A stretch of 64,000 bases of DNA from Chitinophaga pinensis. GTDB lineage: Bacteria > Bacteroidota > Bacteroidia > NS11-12g > UBA9320. The position numbers and the translations under genes are program-made. Each line of letters begins with the position of its first letter. The stretch's first letter is position 1. The DNA lies in the NCBI GenBank assembly GCA_945907065.1, contig CAMDSC010000001.1:223190-287189 (forward strand), in the 5' to 3' direction. Under the pieces are notes generated by a model. It was not told where the DNA came from, ran no database searches, and saw only the letters and a list, made by a program, of their open reading frames with translations. Shown in pieces: positions 52,726-61,600 of this stretch.

Positions 52726-53685
52726 TCAAACCGTAATCACCACATTCCCTATTTTTTGTGCCAGTTCCACATATTTGGTGGCTTCTACTATTTCTTCCAA
52801 AGGGTAGGTTCGGTCTATTACTGCCTTGTAATTTCCTGATTCTATTAAGTCTTTAAAATATTCAATATCCTTTTGGCTATCGGTAGGGATGGGGAATTTT
52901 ACTTTTTTACCACCAAAAATGGGAGTGAGGAGTGCTAAAAAAATATTTTGCGACAAATAGCCCAATTCCGTTGAAAAATAAACACCGCCCGGTTTTAGTA
53001 TTTTTTTGCATTTAAAAAAAGAGCTTTTGCCCACGCAATCCAATACCACGTCAAAGGTTTGCCCACATTTTGTAAAATCCTCTTTGGTGTAATCTATCAC
53101 CTCATTAGCTCCCAAGGATTTTATTAATTCAAAGTTTGGGGTGGTGCACACCGCTATAATGGTTGCACCGTAATGCTTTGCAAGTTGAACACATGCCGAA
53201 CCAATAGACCCTGTGGCTCCATTGATAAGTATACTGGGGCGATTGGTAAAATCTATTTTTCGGATAAGGTTCATTCCCAACATCAATCCATCGCAAACGG
53301 CCGCTGCTTCCTCGTAACTCATATTACTTGGTTTAGCCGCTATCGATTTAGTTTCAGCAAGGCAAATGTATTGGGCATGGGTTCCAAAATTGTAGGTGCT
53401 AAGGCCAAAAACCGAGTCACCAACTTTAAATTTTTTTACATATTTTCCTATGTTTTCTACCTCACCGGCCAGCTCACTTCCTAGTATGGTTCGCTTGGGT
53501 TTAAAAAGGCCACTGATTATTCTCACAATGAAATATTCAGGTTTGCGAAATCCACAATCGGTGCGGTTTACCGTGGTGGCATTAATTTTTATAAGAACCT
53601 CATTGTCTTTAGGCGTTGGTTTTTCTACATCCTTTATTTGTAAAACCTCCGGAGGGCCATATTGGGTATATACACTGGCTTTCAT
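52726..53685 (-). CDS. MDR-superfamily NAD(P)-dependent oxidoreductase
   Basis: A 319-residue medium-chain dehydrogenase/reductase. The N-terminal GroES-like half (YGPPEVLQIKDVEKPTPKDN, NATTVNRTDCGFR, ILGSELAGEVENIG) is followed by the Rossmann half (ILINGATGSIGSACVQLAK, GATIIAVCTTPNFELIKSLGA). Structural and catalytic zinc cysteines are not apparent, so it belongs with quinone oxidoreductase-like enzymes rather than zinc alcohol dehydrogenases. Its ATG overlaps the stop of the upstream membrane protein by one base. Confidence 0.92.
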   Translation of the reverse strand: MKASVYTQYGPPEVLQIKDVEKPTPKDNEVLIKINATTVNRTDCGFRKPEYFIVRIISGLFKPKRTILGSELAGEVENIGKYVKKFKVGDSVFGLSTYNFGTHAQYICLAETKSIAAKPSNMSYEEAAAVCDGLMLGMNLIRKIDFTNRPSILINGATGSIGSACVQLAKHYGATIIAVCTTPNFELIKSLGANEVIDYTKEDFTKCGQTFDVVLDCVGKSSFFKCKKILKPGGVYFSTELGYLSQNIFLALLTPIFGGKKVKFPIPTDSQKDIEYFKDLIESGNYKAVIDRTYPLEEIVEATKYVELAQKIGNVVITV

Positions 53686-54101
53686 TATGATCTTTTTTTC
53701 ATTGCCAATTTTGCCCCAAAATATGCCATTGGAATATACGCACCTATTATATCGGTAATTCTAAACCAAAGTGGCGAAGGCAGTGCCATAACCATCTGTA
53801 TTCCTCCTGCTGAGAAAATAACACCAATAGCCAAAGCGAGTCTTAATTTGTGGCTGACTGCAATAAGTGCTGTTATCAGTGCTCCAGCAAGTGTGCCCAA
53901 TGCATGGGCTAAAAAAGGCATTAAAAAATGTTTAGGTTCAAACAAATGGATGGTGGCCTTTAAGCCTTCCATGGTGGCAACATCAGCGCCATCGGGTGGT
54001 GGAATAATAGAGCCGCTAATGGTTATAATTCCCATATTGACGGAAGCTCCAATAGCAATACCGGCTATTACAGCTAATACATTTCTTAAAATTGGATTCA
54101 T
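53685..54101 (-). CDS. Small integral membrane protein
   Basis: A 138-residue protein with four predicted helices (VLAVIAGIAIGASVNMGII, FLAHALGTLAGALITALIA, ALAIGVIFSAGGIQMVMAL, ITDIIGAYIPMAYFGAKLA). I know similar uncharacterised proteins from Bacteroidota but not a named family. It is translationally coupled (TAATG, one-base overlap) to the MDR oxidoreductase that follows, which suggests co-expression. Confidence 0.8.
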   Translation of the reverse strand: MNPILRNVLAVIAGIAIGASVNMGIITISGSIIPPPDGADVATMEGLKATIHLFEPKHFLMPFLAHALGTLAGALITALIAVSHKLRLALAIGVIFSAGGIQMVMALPSPLWFRITDIIGAYIPMAYFGAKLAMKKRS

Positions 54102-54171
54102 TTTAGGCTAGTTTTATTTTTATTTTTTTCAAAAATATCTTTTTTCAAAAGCTTTTAAAGTTATTATCTAT

Positions 54172-55545
54172 CTATAACTCCACCACCTTTATCTTTACAC
54201 TATTCAATCTTATAAAACTCCGTATCAAATCATTGGCATCAGGATACCAAGGATTTTGTTTTATTATGTCCCTTATTTCATCAGAGGAGGCAAACTGGCT
54301 GTGGTTGTCAATGTAACCATAACCGCAGTATTTGCCGTTTTCTACCAAAATAACGGAGCGTTCTTCAAAATTTCGGCCGCGGTCTATCACTATAAAACTG
54401 GTGTGAGGAAACTTAAATTGGTTTAAAATTTTAGTAACCCGCTTGTTGTAGGTTTCCGGTACTTCCTTTTTTGAACATATCCCATAGCATTTTTTTAGCT
54501 GGTGGTGGTCGCATACCGAGTCATAACTTGTAAGATTGCAGTACCTTAAACAAAGGGTATGTTCCTCTATCCATTGGTCGAGCCGTTCGCGGGCCGATGA
54601 ATAATTGACAAACGACAGTAAGGTGTTTTTTGACTTTTCGGCTTCCACAATTTTAAGGTTCAAAATTCCGGTTTCATCCATATAGGCATCAATGCTATGG
54701 GTAAAACTATCGGATTTTCGCATTCGGTTGTACGGCGGTTTATGCTTTTTTAGCTCCTCCGATTCATGCAGCAGGGCTATTAATTCGCTGCCGGTTTCTA
54801 CAAAATCTACATTGTACAAATCGTTCAGCATTTTTTTGCCTTTCTTTTCTTTGGTATTAAAATGGCTCAAGGCGCGGTTATACATATTAACGCTTTTGCC
54901 AATGTAAATAATATTTCCTTCCTGGTCCAGAAAGTAATATACGCCACAGGATTCGGGCATTTTATTTAGGATGTATTGTTTTATTTTATCAATCCGCCGC
55001 ACCATCAGGTCATCCACTCCCTTATTTTTATAAATTGGGTTGGTGCTTTTTGCTTGCAGTAAAATATCAAACAGTTTGGCAGTGGCCACTGCATCTCCTT
55101 CAGCCCGATGCCGGGCTTCGTTTGGTATTCCCAGCGATTCGCAAAGATTGCCCAAGCTATAGGAGGCCTTTCCGGGTAATAATTTTCTACTCAATCGCAC
55201 GGTACATAAGGTATCGCGCTTGTACACATAGCCCAAAGATGCAAATTCATCCTTTATAAATCCATAATCAAACTGCACATTGTGGGCTATAAAAACTTTG
55301 CCCTCGGTCATTTCCAATATTTTTTTGGCTACTTCATGAAATTTTGGTGCATCGGCTACCATTTCGTTGGTAATGCCTGATAGTTTGGTATAAAAATACC
55401 CGATTGGGCATTCGGGATTGATGAGTGAGCTAAATTTATCTACCACAGTTAACCCATCATGAATAACCACACAGATATCAATAATTCGGCCTTTTCTAAA
55501 CTCAAATTTTCCTCCGCAGGTTTCTATATCAATAATGGCGAACAT
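54172..55545 (-). CDS. DEDDh exonuclease fused to UvrC-type GIY-YIG nuclease
   Basis: A 457-residue fusion. Residues 1-~165 are a DnaQ-like 3'-5' exonuclease with FAIIDIETCG (Exo I), IAHNVQFDYGF (Exo II) and HRAEGDAVATAKLF (Exo IIIepsilon, DEDDh). Residues ~195-290 are a GIY-YIG domain close to UvrC/Cho (CGVYYFLDQEGNIIYIGKS), followed by a C-terminal part with conserved Cys (LCLRYCNL, CYGIC). Such epsilon-GIY-YIG fusions are found in several bacterial groups and are tied to DNA repair. It is separate from the dedicated uvrC at 5591-7387. Confidence 0.93.
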   Translation of the reverse strand: MFAIIDIETCGGKFEFRKGRIIDICVVIHDGLTVVDKFSSLINPECPIGYFYTKLSGITNEMVADAPKFHEVAKKILEMTEGKVFIAHNVQFDYGFIKDEFASLGYVYKRDTLCTVRLSRKLLPGKASYSLGNLCESLGIPNEARHRAEGDAVATAKLFDILLQAKSTNPIYKNKGVDDLMVRRIDKIKQYILNKMPESCGVYYFLDQEGNIIYIGKSVNMYNRALSHFNTKEKKGKKMLNDLYNVDFVETGSELIALLHESEELKKHKPPYNRMRKSDSFTHSIDAYMDETGILNLKIVEAEKSKNTLLSFVNYSSARERLDQWIEEHTLCLRYCNLTSYDSVCDHHQLKKCYGICSKKEVPETYNKRVTKILNQFKFPHTSFIVIDRGRNFEERSVILVENGKYCGYGYIDNHSQFASSDEIRDIIKQNPWYPDANDLIRSFIRLNSVKIKVVEL

Positions 55546-55682
55546 TTTCTTTTACAAAAATCGTTAAAAGAAAAAGGAATAATTAGGGGAGTGTATTAAA
55601 AATGGTTTGTTTTTTTGAAAGACTTTAAAAAAGGTGACCATGACGATTGGCAGGGGAGGAATGATTAATTTCTAAAAAAAAA

Positions 55683-56852
55683 TTAATTAAGTAATTCAAA
55701 TTTTCCGCATCCTTCAGCTTTCATTTCTTGAAGGGATGCTTCATGTGTGTCGTCCAGAATATGTGTTTTTTTATTTCTGCAAAATGGGCAAGAACTCATA
55801 TATCCATCGGTATCAATATAAATATATTTTGAACCTGCACCCGGGCATCCCGTTTTACGCTGATGATAGCCTGGGTAAAGCACAATTGGATAGGATTTGT
55901 ATTTTTCATCCTCATTTGACTTTACAAAAAAATGCTCAATTATTTGTTCTTGTTCACTACTCAGCAAAACATCCATACCTTCATAATTACCAACAGCCCG
56001 AGGTTCCAAAATTTGAACAAATGAAGCCCCCAACTTTTTTGAAAGCTCAAGATATTTATATAAATTATCTTCGGTGCAAAATTCGCGTGTAGCGCAAACT
56101 GAAAGGGTAATAACCAAATTTGCTTTTAGTGCATTGGCGGCTGCATCCTCCACCCATTTATAGGCATCTTTATTTCTTCTAAATCTATTATGAAATTCGG
56201 CATCGTGATGATCAAGGCTAATGGAAACTCCAGTTAAACCAGCTTTTTTGAGCCTTAAAGCATTCGTTTCAGTAAGATTAAATCCGGATGTGAAAATCCA
56301 AAAGTCAGCAGTTTTTTCTGCCGATTCCAGTAATTCAATCAAGTCATTTACTTTAGCCATTGGGTCGCCACCACCAAAGTGAATTGTTGAAATACCAGCA
56401 GCTTGTATTTTTTTTAGAATTTTTTTATGGTCATCTAATGTAAGTGTATCCCTTTTGTTTAACTCAGTACCTTCGTAACAATGCTCGCAATTCAAAGGAC
56501 ATTTTTTGGTAAAAGCAATTAGAACCATTCTTAGATTCTCAATATTTGAAACATCATGATAAACGGCATCTCTTGCTTCAATATCTATTATTCTGTTAAA
56601 ATATTTTGATGGCCAGCCATTATTATTAAAATTGAAAAACACCCGCCCATCTACATAGGCTAGTTTATGATACGTGTTGCCAACGGTATAGCGGTTTCTA
56701 AGATTTATTACTTTCTTAATTATTTTAACAAACTTCAAAGGACTTTTGTACTTGCGAATAATAAAAAACGAAACAGTAAACCACATCTGAAGTAATGTCC
56801 ACCGCTTTTCTAATCCGGTAATAATTCTTGGGTAATTTAGTTGTGCTTGCAA
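55683..56852 (-). CDS. Radical SAM enzyme with C-terminal Cys-rich (SPASM-like) region
   Basis: A 389-residue protein with the radical SAM cluster motif C118-PLN-C122-EH-C125 (CxxxCxxC), IHFGGGDPM as the SAM-binding GGE-like motif, and SGFNLTETNALRLKKAGLTG downstream. C-terminal cysteines (TGCPGAG, SSCPFCRNKK, EGCGKF) suggest a second iron-sulfur cluster of SPASM/twitch type. Such proteins modify peptides or proteins, but no precursor peptide is adjacent, so the substrate is unknown. Start: TTG 56852 if the whole frame is used, or ATG 56786 (residue 23). Confidence 0.88.
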   Translation of the reverse strand: MQAQLNYPRIITGLEKRWTLLQMWFTVSFFIIRKYKSPLKFVKIIKKVINLRNRYTVGNTYHKLAYVDGRVFFNFNNNGWPSKYFNRIIDIEARDAVYHDVSNIENLRMVLIAFTKKCPLNCEHCYEGTELNKRDTLTLDDHKKILKKIQAAGISTIHFGGGDPMAKVNDLIELLESAEKTADFWIFTSGFNLTETNALRLKKAGLTGVSISLDHHDAEFHNRFRRNKDAYKWVEDAAANALKANLVITLSVCATREFCTEDNLYKYLELSKKLGASFVQILEPRAVGNYEGMDVLLSSEQEQIIEHFFVKSNEDEKYKSYPIVLYPGYHQRKTGCPGAGSKYIYIDTDGYMSSCPFCRNKKTHILDDTHEASLQEMKAEGCGKFELLN

Positions 56853-57056
56853 TTTAAAGTTAAGGTTTTATCGATTAATATTTCAGCATATAAATCAGCC
56901 GTAAAGAAAGGAAGTAACAAGCAATAAAAAAAATTGAATCAGAGAACCATGATTTTAAGAGCATTTATTCTATGTTTGCCAAGAAGTTTGAATTGGTAAT
57001 TTTTTATATAAAGAAACCTGTAAATAAATTTGACTATAACTAAATCAAAAACTGAA

Positions 57057-58637
57057 ATGAAAAAAAACTTAAAACTCACAGTATTCATTCTATCATTTTC
57101 TTCCATGTTTATATATGGATGTACATATTACAAAAGTGTAGCATTACCTTCAATTAGTGAATCCACAATATCAATTAGTGCAGAATATAAACCAAATGTT
57201 ACCATTGAAAAAACTGAGACAAAAGAAGTATTCAAGATAAGTGATATACAATTTAAAAATGACTCCATATATGGAATATTAGTTCCAACTGAATATTTAT
57301 GTCATAATCCTGAAAAGCATTTTTTTAGAAATAAGAACCATACCTATCCACTTAAGTCTCTGCATCTTTATACCAATAGATTTCTTGAACCAGGATATAC
57401 TCAATTTCCGGTAAGTGATCTTACTTTAGCCAAAGTGCATAAAACTGCTCAGGGTGCTTCCTTTTTAGCAAGTGGATTCTTAGGAGGGGTTTCCGTTCTT
57501 GGGGGATTTACTATTTTGGTTGCGATAGCATGTAATTGTCCTTATGTAGAAAGTATTGCACCAAACGGAACTACAAATTTTCAAGGGTCATTATTTCCAG
57601 GAGCTATGTATAAAATGTTGGAGCGAAACGATAACCTGATTCTGAATGGTATAAAAGCTAATGAAGGTGAAATGGTTGAATTGAAAGTTTTTAATAATCT
57701 GCAGGAAGTTCAGCAAATTGACAATGTATATTTAATTGAAGTAAGACATAACAAGGATTTCTTGGGTATAGACCAACAATCCCAATTAATAGCTTTTAAT
57801 AAAGGTATTGCACCTTTTAAAGCAATGTCAAAAGGAGGCGTAAATTTGCTTGAAAAAATTTCTAATCAGGATGAATTGAGATATGAATTTGAGGATGCGG
57901 GAGATGAAGATACCTTGAATAGTATTGAACTAACATTTAATGCATCCATACTTAATGATAATGTGCAACTTGTAATTTCAGGTCGTCAATCAAAACAGTT
58001 GGAAAAAACTGCCGAATACTTTTTTCAGCAGTTTGGAAAATCATTTTCAAAATATACCAACTACAAAAATAAAGACAATGCTAAAAAATATGCTGATAAA
58101 TCAATAGAGCAAGGCATTTCAATGAATGTATATTTAAAAGTTAATGACATTTGGAAATATGTTGGAAGCTACGCAAATGTTGGTACCGTAGCCGATAGAA
58201 TTTCAACTTTACCAATAAATCTAAAAGGTTTAAGCGGAAATGTATCTATTAAATTGGAGTCGGCACATAAATTTTGGACTTTGGATCAGGTATCTCTTAC
58301 CTCTGACTGGACTTCAGAACTTGAAACCATTCAATTACCACTTGTATCCGCCATAAATCAGGACGGAAATGATGTTTCCAAAATGATTATTAAAACCGAT
58401 AAAAACTATGTAACCAATAAAGACAGCGGAACTTATGTTAATTTAAAATATTCGGTTCTGTCAAAAATTACAGGAACTTTGGTGCTTCAATCCAGCGGAT
58501 ATTATAATCATAGCCGTCATTATGATACAAAACCAAATCTTGCGGTTCTTAGGGAATTAAATAAAACAAAATATGGATTTCATTCAATTTCAAGGCTGAT
58601 GAGTTTGCAATCCCAATTATTGCAGGCAAAAAATTAA
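57057..58637 (+). CDS. Large lipoprotein of unknown function
   Basis: A 526-residue protein. The signal peptide (LTVFILSFSSMFIYGC) has a lipobox, so it is membrane-anchored. The mature part includes a hydrophobic segment (GASFLASGFLGGVSVLGG FTILVAIAC, about residues 130-160) and long polar regions without a recognised domain. I start at ATG 57057; the longer frame to TTG 57030 would put nine residues before the signal peptide. The tRNA-Lys gene follows in the opposite orientation. Confidence 0.82.
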   Translation: MKKNLKLTVFILSFSSMFIYGCTYYKSVALPSISESTISISAEYKPNVTIEKTETKEVFKISDIQFKNDSIYGILVPTEYLCHNPEKHFFRNKNHTYPLKSLHLYTNRFLEPGYTQFPVSDLTLAKVHKTAQGASFLASGFLGGVSVLGGFTILVAIACNCPYVESIAPNGTTNFQGSLFPGAMYKMLERNDNLILNGIKANEGEMVELKVFNNLQEVQQIDNVYLIEVRHNKDFLGIDQQSQLIAFNKGIAPFKAMSKGGVNLLEKISNQDELRYEFEDAGDEDTLNSIELTFNASILNDNVQLVISGRQSKQLEKTAEYFFQQFGKSFSKYTNYKNKDNAKKYADKSIEQGISMNVYLKVNDIWKYVGSYANVGTVADRISTLPINLKGLSGNVSIKLESAHKFWTLDQVSLTSDWTSELETIQLPLVSAINQDGNDVSKMIIKTDKNYVTNKDSGTYVNLKYSVLSKITGTLVLQSSGYYNHSRHYDTKPNLAVLRELNKTKYGFHSISRLMSLQSQLLQAKN

Positions 58638-58779
58638 AATTCTTTTTTTAGAAAAAATAAGCAAATACCTTTTAAAAAGTAATCACAACTGGGTATCATT
58701 TTTGATTTTTAGTTATTTGTTATGAAAATCTTGTTAATAAAATAATTTACACAATCATAAATGTTTACCTGTATAATAA

Positions 58780-58812
58780 AAAAACCCTGTAAACTATTAT
58801 TTACAGGGCTTT
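58780..58812 (-). terminator. Terminator of tRNA-Lys
   Basis: Stem ACCCTGTAAA / TTTACAGGGC-type pairing around loop CTATTA, with a run of T on the minus strand. It lies 14 bases past the tRNA 3' end. Confidence 0.82.
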
Positions 58813-58826
58813 AGGTGTTGACTTTG

Positions 58827-58899
58827 TGATCCCGCTGGGATTCGAACCCAGGACCACTACATTAAAAGTGTAATGCTCTACCAGCTGAGCTACGGAATC
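58827..58899 (-). tRNA. tRNA-Lys (anticodon TTT)
   Basis: A 73-base minus-strand gene. Acceptor GATTCCG pairs with CGGGATC; the anticodon arm TTACA/TGTAG encloses CTTTTAA with anticodon TTT; the T arm is CTGGG/CCCAG around TTCGAAT. The CCA tail is not encoded. Confidence 0.95.
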
Positions 58900-59102
58900 G
58901 TTTAAAAGTGGGGCAAAACTAGTATTTTATTCTGCTAAAGTCAACTATGATTTTAAAAATAATTTTACTTTAATTTCACCCTGTTTTTATGAAAGTGTTT
59001 TCGATTTTTTTATTTGATTTTCAGTGTATTAACCTTAAATATTTTTTTTTGGTAAAAATAATTTGTAACTAATTTGTGTTTAAATAAGTAATAGTATCAT
59101 TA

Positions 59103-59591
59103 ATGACCTCAGACCAATACAATCAATGTGTAAAGGAATATGCCGACGGAGTTTTTAGATTTATTCTAAAAAATTTGCGGGATAGTGATGAGGCCAAAAA
59201 TATTGTTCAAAATACATTTGAAAAAGTTTGGATACGGTTAGACGACGTGATTTTTGAAAAAGCAAAGAGTTATATTTTTACCATAGCCTACCGCGAAATG
59301 ATTGATGCAATAAGAGCTAAAAAGAAATTTACAGATATGGAAACTATTAATGAAAATAAATATACTACCACAGCAGTAAATTATACGGGCATAAAAGCCT
59401 TAGTTGACAAACTAGTAAATAAACTTTCGGAAAACCAAAGAACTGCAATCATTTTGAGGGATTATGAAGGGTATGATTATAAAGCAATAAGCGAAATAAC
59501 TGGAATGACAGAGGCTCAAGTGAAAATTAATATATTTAGAGCAAGACAGTTTTTAAAAGAATGCATTGGGAAAATGGAGGTATTAATATGA
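59103..59591 (+). CDS. ECF-type RNA polymerase sigma factor
   Basis: A 162-residue sigma-70-like factor with region 2 (FRFILKNLRDSDEAKNIVQN, TFEKVWIRL) and region 4 (LSENQRTAIILRDYEGYDYK, AISEITGMTEAQVKI). Extracytoplasmic-function sigmas direct RNA polymerase to a small regulon when freed from an anti-sigma factor. Its stop (TGA at 59589) overlaps the next gene's ATG by four bases, and that gene is the probable anti-sigma factor. It is the only sigma factor in the window. Confidence 0.95.
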   Translation: MTSDQYNQCVKEYADGVFRFILKNLRDSDEAKNIVQNTFEKVWIRLDDVIFEKAKSYIFTIAYREMIDAIRAKKKFTDMETINENKYTTTAVNYTGIKALVDKLVNKLSENQRTAIILRDYEGYDYKAISEITGMTEAQVKINIFRARQFLKECIGKMEVLI

Positions 59592-60403
59592 AATTAACAA
59601 AGGAAAATTACGAGTTTTTAATGTTTGAATTGTTGGAGGGCAATTTAAAAGAAAATGAAAAGAACTCATTAATGGAGCAAATAAATAAAGATGCTTTTTA
59701 CAAGCATGAATGGTATTTAATGCAGCAAACTTTGATATTTCCGAATACTGAACTAATCATGCTTGATAAGCAAAGATTATTAAAACCTGAGAGTAATAGT
59801 CGTTTTTTTATGTTTTTAAGTCCTGCTCTAAAAATAGCTGCTTCAGTTATTTTATTAGGAACTATAGGATGGTGGTATTATTCAGCTAATAATAATTTAA
59901 CCATAACGCATAATATATTGAATGAGGCTGCTAAACCAGATTCGAAAATTGTAGAAACTCCAACTGAAAATAAAATAGTAGTGAAACAAAATGCTAAGGA
60001 TATGCGTAACACAATTATGGCAAAGAAAAAAGTATCTAATTTTGATAAAACCTATTTAATAGCTAAAGTTGAACCGGTTAATGATACAAATTTACTTTCG
60101 CCTTATTTGCCCGAGATATTACTTATTAAACCTATATCAAATGAGAGGATAGTATATAATATTAGCCCAAATGAAGTATTTAATTCGGTTGTTTTACAAA
60201 TAGAAAAGCCAAAGTTTAATGAACCTGATAAATTTTTAAAACTACTAACTCAAGTTGAAATAATTAAGTCTGTTGCCAATCAATATTGGAATGATATACC
60301 AAATCTCCGCCTAAAAGTTACCCCAAAATTAAAAGAAAGAAATATAGGCATTGAGCTAAAAGGGGAAACCATATATGCCAATGCTTTAATCGAAATTAAA
60401 TAA
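59588..60403 (+). CDS. Putative anti-sigma factor
   Basis: A 271-residue protein with a cytoplasmic N-terminal ~90 residues (MKLTKENYEFLMFELLEGNL), one membrane helix (IAASVILLGTIGWWYY, ~residues 87-103) and a periplasmic part. This single-helix topology, right after an ECF sigma gene and overlapping it by four bases, is typical of anti-sigma factors. A longer frame would start at ATG 59561 inside the sigma gene; MKLTKENYEFL at 59588 is preferred. Domain identity is not certain. Confidence 0.8.
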   Translation: MKLTKENYEFLMFELLEGNLKENEKNSLMEQINKDAFYKHEWYLMQQTLIFPNTELIMLDKQRLLKPESNSRFFMFLSPALKIAASVILLGTIGWWYYSANNNLTITHNILNEAAKPDSKIVETPTENKIVVKQNAKDMRNTIMAKKKVSNFDKTYLIAKVEPVNDTNLLSPYLPEILLIKPISNERIVYNISPNEVFNSVVLQIEKPKFNEPDKFLKLLTQVEIIKSVANQYWNDIPNLRLKVTPKLKERNIGIELKGETIYANALIEIK

Positions 60404-60420
60404 ATATTAAAAATTCATAA

Positions 60421-61338
60421 ATGAAAACTCTAACATTTTACACAACACTTTTAGCAATGCTGCTAACGGGTATCGTCAATGCTCAGACTAAGGATTCGAT
60501 TGACACAAAAAAACCAATGATTATTGATGGAAAAAAAATGAAAATAACCATTGACACCAAAGATAAATCGGAGGAATCAAAAAGTACCAAAATTATTATT
60601 GACGGTGATACAACCGTATTAGATAGTAAGGATGACAATAGCAATACGGTAAAAAAAACAAAGAAGAAAACCTATACCCGAAGAATTTATGATACGGATG
60701 AAGAAAAGAAGAAAAATAACAGGGAATGGTTTAATTTTGATTTGGGCTTCAATTTTTTAGCCAATAACGGCACACTTGATATGCCTGAAGAATATAAAGG
60801 CTTAGAATTGCAAAATGGGAAAGGTTGTAATTTTAACCTTAAAATTTATGAGCAATCAATAAGTATTGTTCCTCAACACCTTTATTTTGTATATGGTGTG
60901 GGCATTGATTGGAATAATTACAGATTTAGAGATAATGTAGATTTAATAAAAGATGCTGATTCACTAAAATATAACATAAATACAGGTATTGATTATAAAA
61001 AGAATAAATTGGTATCAACCTACCTTACAGTTCCGCTGATGGTTAAGTATAAATTTAAGGAAAATAAAAAGGGGGAAGCGTTTCAAATTGCTGCCGGTCC
61101 GCAGTTTGGTTATTTGTTAAATAGTTATACCAAACAAAAGTGGGATAAAGGTGGCGATCAAAAGAAAAAAACAAGTGGCGATTATAATCTTGACGAGTTT
61201 AGGATAGGCTATTTACTTTACTTAGGATATGATAATATTAATTTTTATGCACGTTATTACCCCGAATCTGCCTTTAAGCAAAACAAAGGTCCGGATGTAA
61301 ATACAGTATGTGTAGGATTGGCAATAGGAGGGTTTTAG
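60421..61338 (+). CDS. Outer-membrane beta-barrel protein with charged N-terminal domain
   Basis: A 305-residue protein with a signal peptide (TTLLAMLLTGIVNAQ), a ~80-residue Lys/Asp-rich, probably disordered segment containing two similar short blocks (IIDGKKMKITIDTKD and IIIDGDTTVLDSKDD), and a C-terminal ~190-residue barrel of the PorT/OmpA-like 'outer membrane beta-barrel' type (LGFNFLANNGTL, VPLMVKYKFK, AAGPQFGYLLNSY, NVNT-VCVGLAIGGF end). It completes an ECF sigma/anti-sigma/OM-barrel operon and could be its regulated or signal-sensing partner. Confidence 0.85.
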   Translation: MKTLTFYTTLLAMLLTGIVNAQTKDSIDTKKPMIIDGKKMKITIDTKDKSEESKSTKIIIDGDTTVLDSKDDNSNTVKKTKKKTYTRRIYDTDEEKKKNNREWFNFDLGFNFLANNGTLDMPEEYKGLELQNGKGCNFNLKIYEQSISIVPQHLYFVYGVGIDWNNYRFRDNVDLIKDADSLKYNINTGIDYKKNKLVSTYLTVPLMVKYKFKENKKGEAFQIAAGPQFGYLLNSYTKQKWDKGGDQKKKTSGDYNLDEFRIGYLLYLGYDNINFYARYYPESAFKQNKGPDVNTVCVGLAIGGF

Positions 61339-61376
61339 GTTAATAATTAGGTTTATTCGCTTTTTTTATTGTTCCG

Positions 61377-61471
61377 TTTGCTAAAGCAAAAGGCAATGGA
61401 TGGTTCGAAGCCATCTTAATCCGTCAGATTTATCTGACGGATTAAGGCTAAATATAAAAAGGGCTTTAGCC
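61377..61471. repeat. Cluster of three palindromes (REP-like)
   Basis: Three palindromes in under 100 bases: TTTGCTAAAGCAAA (61377-61390); arms CTTAATCCGTCAGAT / ATCTGACGGATTAAG with a two-base loop (61415-61446), a perfect 15-bp stem; and GGCTAAA / TTTAGCC (61446-61471). The middle one is unusually strong and is not followed by a T tract, so it is not a simple terminator. The shared core TAAAG/CTTTA and TAGCC links the first and third. Confidence 0.75.
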
Positions 61472-61600
61472 AAATTAGCTCACTATTCATATCACTGTAC
61501 TCAAAATCTCTGTTTTTATATTCTCTGTACTCAAAATCTAATATCTAATTTCTAAAAATCTAACATCTCTATATTACTTTCGTAGCCAAAAAAAATAACC

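Noticed and set aside
54692-55259. Plus-strand open frames within the exonuclease fusion gene
   Set aside because: They are antisense to a confident gene with intact catalytic motifs and have no independent support.
55546-57056. A RiPP-like precursor next to the radical SAM enzyme
   Set aside because: Only a 16-codon frame (56949-56999) and shorter ones exist, without a leader-core pattern or repeats; support was insufficient to call a biosynthetic cluster.
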